A stretch of 46,227 nucleotides of DNA from Verrucomicrobiota bacterium (GCA_012517205.1 JAAYVL010000100.1:1-46227); one strand, 5' to 3'; shown: positions 33,988 to 42,515, numbered from the stretch's first letter. The notes: generated by a model not told the origin, from the letters alone. A program made the numbers and translations.

Positions 33988-34329
33988 TCAACGAGACACA
34001 AAGTTATTCTCTTGACTGGTATTATCATTGTTGCTCGCCGCCTTACCCGTGTGGATTGAACGTGAAGCATTCTTTCTTTTCCAGTGGTTGACGATGACAT
34101 CGGAAGCCTTCGCGAGCCAACGTGTGTCAGCCCGCAATTCCTGAAGTTCGGCGCTGGCGAAATACTTTGAACCAGATTGTGGCGGATGACCGAGCGGCCT
34201 CAACAAACCCGCGGCCACTAGCACCGCGATGTCTTGCTCGGCAAATCCAAGCAGCCATGCCGTCTCGGTTATCGAAAGGCGCGCGGGCGGCACGGGCAAC
34301 GACAGGAAATCTTTTTTCTCCTGCTTCAT
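33988..34329 (-). CDS. Small HTH-like protein, copy 1 of 3
   Basis: 113 residues. Core: ARLSITETAWLLGFAEQDIAV, then LVAAGLLRPLGHP, KYFASAELQELRADTRWLAKASDVI and a W-K-R-K-N end. The paralogues at 41258 and 45602 share this core. The pattern (helix, turn, helix with WFLGF, then GxLKPLGHP and a beta-like KFF) resembles winged-helix or excisionase-type DNA-binding domains in which a second helix reads DNA. It ends a minus-strand run after the helicase and the 124-aa gene, overlapping the latter by 4 nt. A role as excisionase or element regulator is inferred. Confidence 0.65.
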   Translation of the reverse strand: MKQEKKDFLSLPVPPARLSITETAWLLGFAEQDIAVLVAAGLLRPLGHPPQSGSKYFASAELQELRADTRWLAKASDVIVNHWKRKNASRSIHTGKAASNNDNTSQENNFVSR

Positions 34330-34700
34330 GTCCGATCTCCACTGCGCGAGGTTGGCCGCGCCTCGCCATCGGCAGCTTCCTCGTCCAGCCGCCGCACGGC
34401 AATTTGTGTGATGAATCCCTTTTCCTGCCCTTGGGAACGAAACCGCGTCGGCATGGCCATTACCCAGGCGATTTCCCGCGTGTGAACCGCCGTTTCGATG
34501 CGGCGCAGGCCATACCCCACCAGCGTTACCTCGTGGTTGATGAAATAAATCTTCAACGTGTCGTGCTCCGCGCCCGCCTTGAGTTCCGAGTGCATGAAAT
34601 GTTCGTGCGCGAACACCAGCGATTCCTGGGGCGAAAGTTCGACGCGCAACCCGCGCGACCGGGGATCAATGCCGAAGCACTCGATGGTTTTGCTGTCCAT
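34326..34700 (-). CDS. Protein of 124 residues, unknown, in the mobilisation run
   Basis: From ATG at 34700 (MDSKTIECFGIDPRSRG); it overlaps the end of the helicase gene by 35 nt and the HTH-like start by 4 nt, so all three are translationally linked. The middle is beta-rich (LRVELSPQESLVFAHEHFMH, TLKIYFINHEVTLVGYG) and the tail is Arg-rich. No family was recognised. Its fixed place between the relaxase/helicase and the HTH-like gene suggests a role in mobilisation or its control. Confidence 0.6.
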   Translation of the reverse strand: MDSKTIECFGIDPRSRGLRVELSPQESLVFAHEHFMHSELKAGAEHDTLKIYFINHEVTLVGYGLRRIETAVHTREIAWVMAMPTRFRSQGQEKGFITQIAVRRLDEEAADGEARPTSRSGDRT

Positions 34701-36555
34701 ATTTTTCGATGTTTGCGAGTTGCGTTAGTTGGAAGGATTTCACCCGCGCCAGAATGTTCCGGGCGCGAATGCTCCAACCGCGAGTCCACCGTTGCCAGCG
34801 GTTGCTTTGCCGTCGTGACTGGAATTGCCGGATGCGCTCATGGCCAATCAGATCCAACGCCAGCGGTGAACCACCCGCCCGCAGCACATTTTCGCGGAGC
34901 GCGATTTTGTCGGGCGTGAAAATGCGGATGCCCCGGCGACCACGCGAGATCGTCACATACCACTGGCGGCGATTTGTGGCGGCACGGACGGCAGAATCCG
35001 AAAAGAGCACATAGTCCATTGTCTTGCCCTGTGAGCCGTAGGAAGTCACCACGTAACCGGGAACGAACTGGCGATAAGCCGCGTCCAATGTGCGCCCGTC
35101 TTGTAAAGCGATGCGTCCATCCGGGTGAACGCCTTTCACCGTGACAATTTCCCCATTGGCGACCGCCACGCCAGACGACAGGCGCTGATTCGCTTTGAGT
35201 TGCAGCCTGTCGCCTGTGGCGAGGGAAATTTTGCGTGGCTGACAGACCGTGATGCGGTCCAGTTGATGTTGCGGGACAAGTTGCCACTGGCCGCCCATGT
35301 CAATCACCACCCCGCGCTTTACCACGCCCACCAGCGAGCCTTTCGCGCCACGCGGCGCACCGCCTATGGGTTGGTTGAACACGATGGAAGCGGACGGCGG
35401 ATAAAAGCGGGCATTCCGCTTTTGCGCGTTGGTCAAATCCACCTGCTCTAACGCTTCAATGTCTGTTTCTTTCGTGCCCAGCAGACCCTTTTCCCGGAGC
35501 TTGGCCCGCACCTGCTCGTTGACGCGATGCACTTCGCTCCACGTCTGCGCGACGACCACCAACGAATGTCCGGCTTCAGCATAATTCACGTATTCTTCGG
35601 CCAGACGTTCCGGCTGATCACCCAACGGACAGGCAACGACCGCGCCCAATCGTTCGAGACCAGCGAAGGATTCTGCCAGTTTACCGGCAGCGGCATCCGC
35701 GACAGCGCGGCGGTAGCGGCGAATACCGCGTTTTTCCTCATTAGTTTCGCCGAACTTGGGATTCTGGCGGCGAATCTGCCGCAACTCGGCCGGTTGCAAA
35801 TGTGCGTAGCGTTCAAGCACGAGCATGGCGTCCGAGGCTTCCACCGGCCCATGCTGGCGCGTGTCGCCGGAGAAAATCAGCCTGCCATTGCTGGAGCGAA
35901 CCAGCCTGACGAGTTCTGCCATTTGCTTGCCACTGACTTGACCCGCTTCGTCCAACACCACGACGGCATGTTCTGGCATCGCCTTTCGCGTCAGGAAGTC
36001 GGCGAGCGTCGTAGGCGAAGTGAAACCACTGTCGGCCAAATCCCGCACCTGTTGGCGCTGCGGGGCAAGTGTCACCACGGGATGACCCGCTTCCCGAAGT
36101 TGTTCCGTCAGTGCCTTGAGTACGTAACTTTTTCCCGTGCCCGCCCCGCCGCGAAACAACGTGATGAAATCCCGCGACATCAGCAGTCGCTTTAACGCCG
36201 CGCTTTGTTCTTTGGCAAAAGACTCTGGCAACACGGGCAGCGTGTGAACCAACGGCCCAAAGGCGCTGATCCCTTCCGTTGCCGCTCGGACGATTTCCCA
36301 TTCGCGCCCCAAGACTTCGCGCGTGGTCACATTGGCAACCTGGCTTTCGTCCCGGGCATAACCCCGCTTGCTGGTTGCCCGTTTCAAGCCGCCGATGCTT
36401 ACGTTTTCCCCTTGCGCCCAAAGCAACGCCTGCCGCCAGATTTCCCGTTCCGGCACAACGGCACAGCGGTCGAATAGATGCTCCTCCGCCCAAGCAACGG
36501 CTTCCGCCGATTTATCCGCTTCGTCACGGCGGACAAAGCATCTGCGCCGGGCCAT
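34666..36555 (-). CDS. TraI/TrwC-type relaxase helicase, relaxase domain missing
   Basis: 629 residues. AAA_30/UvrD-like helicase motifs are clear: Walker A LFRGGAGTGKSYVL (about 135-143), Walker B VVVLDEAGQVSG (about 197-204), LIFSGDTRQHGPVEASDA, TSYGSQGKTMDYVLF and QWYVTISRGRRGIRIFT. The order matches MobF relaxases of conjugative and mobilisable elements. The N-terminal nuclease with catalytic Tyr and His triad, normally about 300 residues, is absent. Homology starts at about CFVRRDEADKSAEAVAWAEE, and the sequence just upstream belongs to a fragment of another gene. ATG at 36555 is fortuitous at a junction. It can hardly nick DNA but might still unwind it. Confidence 0.8.
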   Translation of the reverse strand: MARRRCFVRRDEADKSAEAVAWAEEHLFDRCAVVPEREIWRQALLWAQGENVSIGGLKRATSKRGYARDESQVANVTTREVLGREWEIVRAATEGISAFGPLVHTLPVLPESFAKEQSAALKRLLMSRDFITLFRGGAGTGKSYVLKALTEQLREAGHPVVTLAPQRQQVRDLADSGFTSPTTLADFLTRKAMPEHAVVVLDEAGQVSGKQMAELVRLVRSSNGRLIFSGDTRQHGPVEASDAMLVLERYAHLQPAELRQIRRQNPKFGETNEEKRGIRRYRRAVADAAAGKLAESFAGLERLGAVVACPLGDQPERLAEEYVNYAEAGHSLVVVAQTWSEVHRVNEQVRAKLREKGLLGTKETDIEALEQVDLTNAQKRNARFYPPSASIVFNQPIGGAPRGAKGSLVGVVKRGVVIDMGGQWQLVPQHQLDRITVCQPRKISLATGDRLQLKANQRLSSGVAVANGEIVTVKGVHPDGRIALQDGRTLDAAYRQFVPGYVVTSYGSQGKTMDYVLFSDSAVRAATNRRQWYVTISRGRRGIRIFTPDKIALRENVLRAGGSPLALDLIGHERIRQFQSRRQSNRWQRWTRGWSIRARNILARVKSFQLTQLANIEKYGQQNHRVLRH

Positions 36556-36685
36556 TCATCTTTGCGAACGGCGAATCCTCGCCAAAGCGTTCAATGGCGG
36601 CGAACTGCTCGCCGCGCTGGCACAGCAGGACTTCGCCGGGATTTAGTTTGAGCAGTGCGGAGCGAACTTCCCATTGGCCGGTTTG
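36536..36685 (-). pseudogene. Internal fragment of a homologue of the 282-residue protein at 41614
   Basis: The 50 codons (GQWEVRSALLKLNPGEVLLC to DSPFAKMNGPAQML) closely match the middle of the 41614-42462 product (RWEVRSALLNLNHGEILLCQ to DSPYAQTNGNAQML). Both flanks are unrelated: the helicase starts at one side and an integrase fragment, on the other strand, at the other. It marks a recombination scar. Confidence 0.75.
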
Positions 36686-36991
36686 AGGCGTACCGTCCGG
36701 GCGGGCGACCGGGCGACGGAGTTTAAGCAGCGTTGCGACGGCCCGAAAATCAAAGGCGTGTCGCTCCATTGCTACCGCTACTCTTGGGCGCAACCGGCGC
36801 GACTGGCGGGGATGCCAATTCGTTTTGCGCAGGAGGCGCTTGGACAGAACAGCAAAGCCGTGCATCTGGCTTACTCCGACGTGCCGGAAGTACGAGTGCC
36901 GTCACTCGCTGATTACGAGAAACGCCAGACGATGTTCGCCGAGGGAAAAATTGATGAACCGCAAGCCATACCGCAAGTGGTCAATGCGTGA
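36674..36991 (+). pseudogene. Integrase C-terminal fragment (third copy)
   Basis: About 100 codons match the last third of the integrases at 30752 and 44593: RAGDRATEFKQRCDGPKIKG, VSLHCYRYSWAQPARLAG, FAQEALGQNSKAVHLAYSD and PSLADYEKRQTMFAEGK. The N-terminal 250 residues are missing. The active-site His of LGHN is Gln here, while the HxxR Arg and the Tyr remain. It is inactive and documents an additional, older element of the same family. Confidence 0.85.
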
Positions 36992-37000
36992 GGAATGACT

Positions 37001-37204
37001 ATGAAATCCAATTCCTTCGACAGAACGCTCCGCGTGATTGGCCTTTGCTTTTGTGTGTTCATTGTGGCGCCCGCGTTCTCCGCTCGCCAATCTCGCAGCG
37101 AGCCGTCCGCCGAAAAAAGAGGGCAAGCACGGTTTGTTGCGGCGAGGCAAGAAGATCTGGCCAGAATTGCCACGCGCCTTGCCAAAGGCACACTGCTTTG
37201 GTAA
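37001..37204 (+). CDS. Small frame with a signal-peptide-like start, doubtful
   Basis: ATG at 37001 has an AGGA 6 to 8 nt upstream. The first 28 residues (basic, then VIGLCFCVFIVAPAFSA) look like a signal peptide, but the following 40 residues are Arg/Ala-rich and resemble nothing. Perhaps the start of a secreted-protein gene whose rest was lost in rearrangement. Confidence 0.25.
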   Translation: MKSNSFDRTLRVIGLCFCVFIVAPAFSARQSRSEPSAEKRGQARFVAARQEDLARIATRLAKGTLLW

Positions 37205-37388
37205 AATCGAACCGTTCGGAAGAACGCTGTATGTAAACAAACAAGCCACAATACGAATCTGCGGCTTCGCCGCTGTCTGAATCGAAATTGGCATTTTCAT
37301 TGGAAGGACAGCGCTCGAAGCACGCCCACATCGGGCGTGCCGAAAGCGTTCCTTCCAAGGCATGCCAATGCCTGATTCGGGGCGTGAG

Positions 37389-37490
37389 TAGTCACGCCCC
37401 TTCGGTTCCGGGGGTGAGGCTTCGCGCTTACGTTCGACAATTGAGTGACGGGCGTAGTCACGCCCCTTCGGTTCCGGGGGTGAGGCTTCG
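37389..37490 (+). repeat. Two 36-bp direct repeats upstream of the secreted-protein gene
   Basis: 37389-37424 and 37455-37490 are identical (starting TAGTCACGCCCCTTCGG), separated by 30 nt. The first copy is preceded by GGGCGTGAG, which can fold with the CACGCCC of the repeat. The second copy ends 13 nt before the ATG at 37504, so these repeats occupy the leader of that gene. The role is unknown. Confidence 0.8.
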
Positions 37491-37503
37491 GAAGAAAGGA
37501 AAA

Positions 37504-39594
37504 ATGAAAATGAAAAGTCTGAAGTCAACAATCGGCAAGCTGGCTGTGGGATGCGTTTTCGGTCTCAGCTTGATCAGCAGTGCGCCTGCTCAGCTCCAAT
37601 TCACGGATGTCCGGGTGAACAGCGGTGGCGCTATCCAACTATATTGGGCGAGTGAATCGAATGCCGTTTACCGAATCGAGTACGCCTCCGAGTTGATTGA
37701 TAGCGGCACGATTTGGAACATGCTTTACGAGGATTATCCTTCCTTTGGAACAAACACCTACTGGACTGATGCTGGCGACCAAAACACCGCAGACGTCGTC
37801 GGTCATCCGAGAGATGGCGCGATGAGGTTCTATCGAGTTGTCCAGACTGATACGAATGATCTCGCAAATGCGCCTCAGGTTTCAATCCTCACCCCAACGA
37901 ACAATTCGGTGCTCACTGGTGACATTACAGTTTCTCTTTCTGTTACAAGCTCGCTTCCTGTGAATTCAATCCGGCTTTACGTGGACGGACAAGAGGTCGG
38001 CTACCAAGTTGATGAGGCGACGAATTTTGTCATCAACACCTGCCAATTGGGGAATGGTTCGCACAAGATTTTTGCAATTGTCGAGAATTCAAGCGGCTCC
38101 GAAACAACCGGCGAAACAGCCGACATGGTTGCGAATTATGGAATTTCGCCGGCCCGTTCAGTGATCTTCGACAACTTTATTACGGACTACCGCGGCAAGC
38201 TGAGATTCCAAGACCCCGATGAAAGTGAAACGAACCGCTTCTCAGCAAATTTCGCGGCATACGCGGACTGGACGCTGACGATCACCAACCAAAACGGTGT
38301 GGCGGTTCGCACTGTGACCGGAACTGACTTCAGCATGGAATTTGTGTGGGACGGAACTGGTGACGGCGGAACGAACTTACCGAATGGACCGTATTGGGCG
38401 GTCCTGTCCGCCACACAATCAAGTTCGTCATCAATGGCGGAGTTGCTACGAATGATGCCCTCCTACATCGAGGACGCAATTGCGAAAGGAGAAAAATCGT
38501 ATTTCATCGAGCCGCCGCCAATGCCGCCGGTGTACACAAATGGGGAATGGGTTTCTTGGGAAAAAGTTTACGGCCCGCAACCGTTAACCGAAGTGCCCAT
38601 CCAAGACGAATATTTCACACTGGCAGCCGCAATCGATCAACAAGCGAAGGAATATTCAGGCTCGTCGGGCGGTGGCGTCACGCTGGATGGACCAGGAGAC
38701 TCAGGAAGTGGAAGTCAAACAACGGTTCTGAGACCTATTCCATCAGTGTGGTTCGGCAAAAATGGAACAGTCGGAATCGCCTACCAAGGCAATCATCCAG
38801 ACGGCGTTTCATTCGGTCTTAACACAAGGCCAAGCAACGGACTCCTCGGACGTGTTTCATTGAACGTGACACCCGGCAGCTACGGGCACCTGAACGCGGC
38901 ACACCGGATTGCGCTTGGCTTTAATCGGTACATGGGCGGCGCAGGCTACCGGCTGAAGTTCTACAAAGGGAACTTTGATTTGCAGGCATCCGACCTGCGT
39001 AAGCCATCTAAGGGCGGAAGCAGCCGCTTCAATGATGTCAATGTGGGCTTGTTGGTGGGCCACGGAGTTTATGGAACGACCGCCGACTACACCATCGCCG
39101 GCTCAGGACCGTTGCAGACGTACTACCCGGTTTATGCAGGTGGGAACGGCTACGACTGGGTGCGGCTTTCGGAATTCGATTTCGGAAGTTCGGGTGCAAA
39201 TGGGCTTCGATGGATGTCCATTCTTACCTGCAACAATCTGGTGAATTCCGTTTACCAGGATTGCTACGACAAAGAAGTGCTGCCGGTGAACGACTATCTG
39301 CATTTACTATGCGGTGCGAAGACATCCGTGTTCATCGTGTCAGCTTTTGGATTGCACTATTCGGCGGCGTTGACGGGCGGGGGCGGAGTCCAGCGCAGAA
39401 CTGTCAAAGAATCGTGGTTCTATGCGGGTACAAAAACACAAGGCTTTCAACCCGGTGGGCCGCATGTAACCGTGCAATTTCGAGTCATCGGCTGGCCAGC
39501 CTGCTTCACCGATGACTTGGTAACGTATTCCGATCCGGATTCAGGTAATCCGGCGGATATTACCTTTGAGGATAGCACAGTGTTTACACCATGA
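37504..39594 (+). CDS. Secreted multidomain protein with possible caspase-like C-terminal domain
   Basis: 696 residues from ATG at 37504 (GAAAGGA just upstream); the open frame extends back to 37288 through the direct repeats and is rejected. A signal peptide (KLAVGCVFGLSLISSAPA) comes first; then a beta domain with YRIEYASELID and MRFYRVVQTD; an Ig-like module (APQVSILTPTNNSVLTGDIT); and a FlgD-Ig-like module (WTLTITNQNGVAVRTVTG, FVWDGTGDGGTNLPNGPYW). The C-terminal 250 residues have a His-Gly in NVGLLVGHGVYG (H520) and a Cys in WMSILTCNNL (C576), each after a hydrophobic strand. This is the order and spacing of clan CD (caspase/gingipain) peptidases. The stop overlaps the next ATG by 4 nt. 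The protease function is inferred. Confidence 0.7.
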   Translation: MKMKSLKSTIGKLAVGCVFGLSLISSAPAQLQFTDVRVNSGGAIQLYWASESNAVYRIEYASELIDSGTIWNMLYEDYPSFGTNTYWTDAGDQNTADVVGHPRDGAMRFYRVVQTDTNDLANAPQVSILTPTNNSVLTGDITVSLSVTSSLPVNSIRLYVDGQEVGYQVDEATNFVINTCQLGNGSHKIFAIVENSSGSETTGETADMVANYGISPARSVIFDNFITDYRGKLRFQDPDESETNRFSANFAAYADWTLTITNQNGVAVRTVTGTDFSMEFVWDGTGDGGTNLPNGPYWAVLSATQSSSSSMAELLRMMPSYIEDAIAKGEKSYFIEPPPMPPVYTNGEWVSWEKVYGPQPLTEVPIQDEYFTLAAAIDQQAKEYSGSSGGGVTLDGPGDSGSGSQTTVLRPIPSVWFGKNGTVGIAYQGNHPDGVSFGLNTRPSNGLLGRVSLNVTPGSYGHLNAAHRIALGFNRYMGGAGYRLKFYKGNFDLQASDLRKPSKGGSSRFNDVNVGLLVGHGVYGTTADYTIAGSGPLQTYYPVYAGGNGYDWVRLSEFDFGSSGANGLRWMSILTCNNLVNSVYQDCYDKEVLPVNDYLHLLCGAKTSVFIVSAFGLHYSAALTGGGGVQRRTVKESWFYAGTKTQGFQPGGPHVTVQFRVIGWPACFTDDLVTYSDPDSGNPADITFEDSTVFTP

Positions 39595-40541
39595 GGCGAC
39601 CGCTGGTTATGTTTCTTGTTTGGGCGCTGGGCGGCACTTTTCCCAGTGTCGCCCAGCTTTCCCTTGAGGCGTTTGGCGATCCGTTCGACGGGAAGCGTGT
39701 TGAAATTGTGTGGACCGTTCCGACGAACAAATTACCACAATCATTGAATACGATGAGAGTGCTTCCGGCCGTTTTCACGGACGAGGTTGTTTCCAACGTG
39801 ATTTCTCTGTGCGAATTCAAAGAGCCTGAACAAGTGCGATTGCTTTTTCGCCCTGTGACGCACGGGAAAGAAGTGTCGTATCAAGAACCTCAACCAGAAA
39901 AGCCGGTACTAGGCAAATCTCTGCGAATTTATCCTGCGGACGGCTATATCAATTATCTCAATCCGAAAGCCGAAGCGCTTCCCCGAAGTCGCGTCGAGGG
40001 AGTTCCCGATGAAGCCGAGGCACTAAGCCTGGCGGTAAGGCTATTGCCAAAACTTGGAATCAATCAGGATGAACTCGCGCACAAACCGGACGGCAAGCAA
40101 TTGGAATTCCTGAAAACCTCACGAACGATGGGAAAGTTCGTTAAGAATGCCAAAGAACCTGTCGAACAAGTCATCGTGCGGGGAGTAATTCTGTTCAGAC
40201 AAATAAACAACGTAGCCTTTTCAGGGGCGGGAGATTGTGACGGGCTTCGCGTGGAGTTTGGAAACAATGCCCAAATAAAAGAATTGGCGCTGACATGGCG
40301 CAATTTGCGAACAGACAAAACGGTGACGCTCGCGAGTCCGGACCAAATCGTTCAACGAATCAAGGGTGGAAAGGCTGTAATTCGACTTCCAGAACCTTTT
40401 GCGAACCTACAACTCGTAAAAAAACTCACGATAATAGATGCCAGACCTTATTACTTTGCTTTCGTCGGAGGTCATCGGCAAAAGATTGTTTACCCTTACG
40501 TTATGCTCACGGCTGATGCTGATTTGGGTTTCACAAATTAG
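39591..40541 (+). CDS. Secreted protein of unknown function, coupled to the upstream gene
   Basis: 316 residues with a signal peptide (MRRPLVMFLVWALGGTFPSVAQ). The body alternates beta strands and charged loops; notable stretches are SLRIYPADGYINYLNPKAEA, LPKLGINQDELA and FSGAGDCDGLRVEFGNN. No enzyme motif was recognised. ATG overlaps the upstream TGA, so the two products are made together, and both appear exported. Partner possibilities include inhibitor, chaperone or substrate of the putative protease; this is inference from coupling only. Confidence 0.6.
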   Translation: MRRPLVMFLVWALGGTFPSVAQLSLEAFGDPFDGKRVEIVWTVPTNKLPQSLNTMRVLPAVFTDEVVSNVISLCEFKEPEQVRLLFRPVTHGKEVSYQEPQPEKPVLGKSLRIYPADGYINYLNPKAEALPRSRVEGVPDEAEALSLAVRLLPKLGINQDELAHKPDGKQLEFLKTSRTMGKFVKNAKEPVEQVIVRGVILFRQINNVAFSGAGDCDGLRVEFGNNAQIKELALTWRNLRTDKTVTLASPDQIVQRIKGGKAVIRLPEPFANLQLVKKLTIIDARPYYFAFVGGHRQKIVYPYVMLTADADLGFTN

Positions 40542-40582
40542 GTTGCTTGGTTAAATTGCCCGATTGTAAAGTGATGGTCTAT

Positions 40583-40897
40583 TTAATAATCGAGAAACCC
40601 GCTCGTTTCGCTCGTTTCTGGCTGATGACGGCTGTCGCTTGCATCAATGGCGTGGATAACGCGTTGGTGAGGTAATAAATTTTGCAGAAAGAGTTCACAC
40701 ACGCCCAACCGTTTCGGTTCGTCTGGATAAGATCCGAATATCGTCTCCGCAGCCATGCGCTTGATTTCAGAATCGGAATCTTTTAGGAGGCGGGCAACTA
40801 CCGGCACGAGAATTTCCTTTTCGGGCCGGGTGGAGCCCTGCCAGATGTGGCGGTGAGGAACCGCTCTTAAGAAACGTGCTGCTGCCCCGAAAACTAC
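40583..40897 (-). pseudogene. HEAT-repeat protein fragment
   Basis: The frame reads VVFGAAARFLRAVPHRHIWQ, EILVPVVARLLKDSDSEIKR and MAAETIFGSYPDEPKRLGVC, an alpha-helical HEAT-type repeat (LLKDSDSEIKRMAAE is the typical inner helix pair). No start codon with a good context precedes it, and the repeat array is cut. Probably the 3' end of a gene whose upstream part was lost at the junction near 40.9 kb. Confidence 0.5.
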
Positions 40898-40980
40898 GCC
40901 CTGTTTATGGCATATGGCAGAAATCGCATAAACTGGCTACGCGGCGGATCACCGCGACGCAATTAGAGTCGTTCATTGGC

Positions 40981-41067
40981 GCGACGAACCGCTGCCTGAC
41001 GCACGGCCTCGATCGTCACGAGTCGCCAAGATTGTGTCTCGTGAACGTCAGGCAAGCGGTTCGCCGC
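40981..41067. repeat. Imperfect inverted repeat of about 21 bp with 44-nt spacer
   Basis: The arms 40981-41001 and 41046-41067 match except for one substitution and one extra base. Each carries the CGAACCGCT/AGCGGTTCG core and GCCTGACG/CGTCAGGC. It lies in the non-coding stretch 40.9-41.25 kb, upstream of the end of the HTH-like gene. No gene was found in this stretch. It could be an origin of transfer or replication, a regulatory hairpin or a small insertion. Confidence 0.6.
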
Positions 41068-41257
41068 TTATTACGGCAATGGAGCAAAACGCTCCGCGTC
41101 TGCCGCGCCGCACGCCTCTACTATTCGCGCCGGGCGCATGGCGGAACTCGTTGAACGGCTAGCTCGCTCTCGCTGAGTTGGGGTATCTCCATTGTAGTGC
41201 CGAAAAAATGCGGCGGCGCGAGCGGCCCATGCGTCCGCTCGCGCCGGTTTGAAGCCA

Positions 41258-41605
41258 TCAATTCTCCGCATCGGCGAATTCGGGAGCAGACGCGCCCTGC
41301 CGATCACGTCCGTTTGTCGCAGGCAATTCCTGCCCCTTGCGATTATTTTTGTAGCGCCAGTATTCGATAACCGCATCACATGCCTTGCCGTACCATTTTT
41401 CATCACGTCGCAAATCCTCCAGCGTCTTGGTCAGAAAGAACTTCTGGCCGTTGTGCGCCGGATGACCGAGGGGTTTGAGCATCCCTCTTGCAACGAGAAT
41501 CGGAATTTCATGCGCCGAAAAGCCGAGGAACCATGCCGTTTGCTCCGCAGTCAGCCGACCCGGAGTATTGCCTAGGTTCAAGAAACGTTCCATGTCCTGA
41601 TTCAT
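41258..41605 (-). CDS. Small HTH-like protein, copy 2 of 3
   Basis: 115 residues. Core GRLTAEQTAWFLGFSAHEIP, ILVARGMLKPLGHPAHN, KFFLTKTLEDLRRDEKWYGK and YWRYKNN, clearly paralogous to the products at 33988 and 45602. It starts 8 nt after the stop of the 282-residue gene, forming a minus-strand pair. The same-strand partner differs from copy 1 (helicase and 124-aa protein), so the HTH-like gene is the constant part of the module. Confidence 0.68.
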   Translation of the reverse strand: MNQDMERFLNLGNTPGRLTAEQTAWFLGFSAHEIPILVARGMLKPLGHPAHNGQKFFLTKTLEDLRRDEKWYGKACDAVIEYWRYKNNRKGQELPATNGRDRQGASAPEFADAEN

Positions 41606-41613
41606 AGGTCCTT

Positions 41614-42462
41614 CTACATTCTAATTCCGTGGCTGACGGATTGCGTCATCGTCTGCGAAACCGTTTCCTCGCTCGCGACCGCTTGATGGCAGCGTTTTGA
41701 AATCGCGGTTACAATGTGGCCGGGCCGGTGATCGGGATATTGCTCCCAAACGATTTTCTGTGCTTTGGCCACGAGATTACTGGCCATGAATTCCAACGTC
41801 AGCCGGGCATCGTCCTTGAACGCCTCCGTCAGAGCTTGAGCATCGTTGCCTTTCCAAAGCATTTGCGCGTTGCCATTGGTTTGCGCATAAGGCGAGTCCT
41901 CATTGAACCGTTCGATGACGGCGAATTCATCGCCACGCTGACACAGCAGGATTTCACCATGATTCAGGTTGAGCAACGCGGAGCGAACTTCCCATCGTTC
42001 CGTTTCCGACATGCTTACTTCAAAATCGCAGGACTCCGGCAGTTGCCCGCTCCCGCTCAATTGCTGGTTTAGCTCCTTTGCGTAATTCAACTGTGCGGCA
42101 ATCGCGCTGGACGCGGCGCAGTATCCGTTCATTTCGTCCTCAGAGAAAGAGCAGCCAGCGACTCTGTAGGGCAACATGATTTGACCGCCTCTTTTCAATC
42201 CACCCGTCAGCCGCCGCTCAATCTCCAGGCATTCATCAGGCCGGATTGAACCGGCCTTATCTGACTGCGCCGCAATGTGGCCACCCGCCCACCGTTCCAG
42301 TTCACTGACCAGAATCATCATTTCGCCCGAACGCGAGCGCACGGCATTGATTTCGCCTGTTTGAATTCGCGAGAACAGGCTGAACTCGTCGAGACCGAGA
42401 GCAGCCGCGCTCTTGTCAGTCGCGAGCGCCGCTTGCCCCGGTTTCTCATTCGTTATTTGCAT
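41614..42462 (-). CDS. 282-residue protein with N-terminal HTH-like region, unknown
   Basis: Residues about 15-60 (SAAALGLDEFSLFSRIQTGE, MMILVSELERWAGG) look like an excisionase-type helix-turn-helix followed by a short wing. The middle (GCSFSEDEMNGYCAASSAIA) and the segment WEVRSALLNLNHGEILLCQR to NGNAQML are distinctive; the latter recurs as a fragment at 36536-36685, showing that this gene belongs to the element family. The C-terminus is helical (DDARLTLEFMASNLVAKAQK). No known family. It is translated before the HTH-like gene 8 nt downstream. DNA processing or regulation is a reasonable guess. Confidence 0.65.
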   Translation of the reverse strand: MQITNEKPGQAALATDKSAAALGLDEFSLFSRIQTGEINAVRSRSGEMMILVSELERWAGGHIAAQSDKAGSIRPDECLEIERRLTGGLKRGGQIMLPYRVAGCSFSEDEMNGYCAASSAIAAQLNYAKELNQQLSGSGQLPESCDFEVSMSETERWEVRSALLNLNHGEILLCQRGDEFAVIERFNEDSPYAQTNGNAQMLWKGNDAQALTEAFKDDARLTLEFMASNLVAKAQKIVWEQYPDHRPGHIVTAISKRCHQAVASEETVSQTMTQSVSHGIRM

Positions 42463-42515
42463 AACGTTCCTTTCTTCTTTCTCGAAATCCGTTCGCCGCC
42501 AGCGGCGAAGATTTC

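Noticed and set aside
35527..36195. Plus-strand frame of 222 codons opposite the helicase
   Set aside because: Antisense to conserved Walker motifs; not protein-like.
37389..37490. Possible CRISPR array
   Set aside because: Only two repeats with one 30-nt spacer, no cas genes nearby, and the second copy abuts a start codon.
40981..41067. Integron attC site
   Set aside because: Lacks the RYYYAAC and GTTRRRY ends and the asymmetric inner stem; no integron-type integrase is present.
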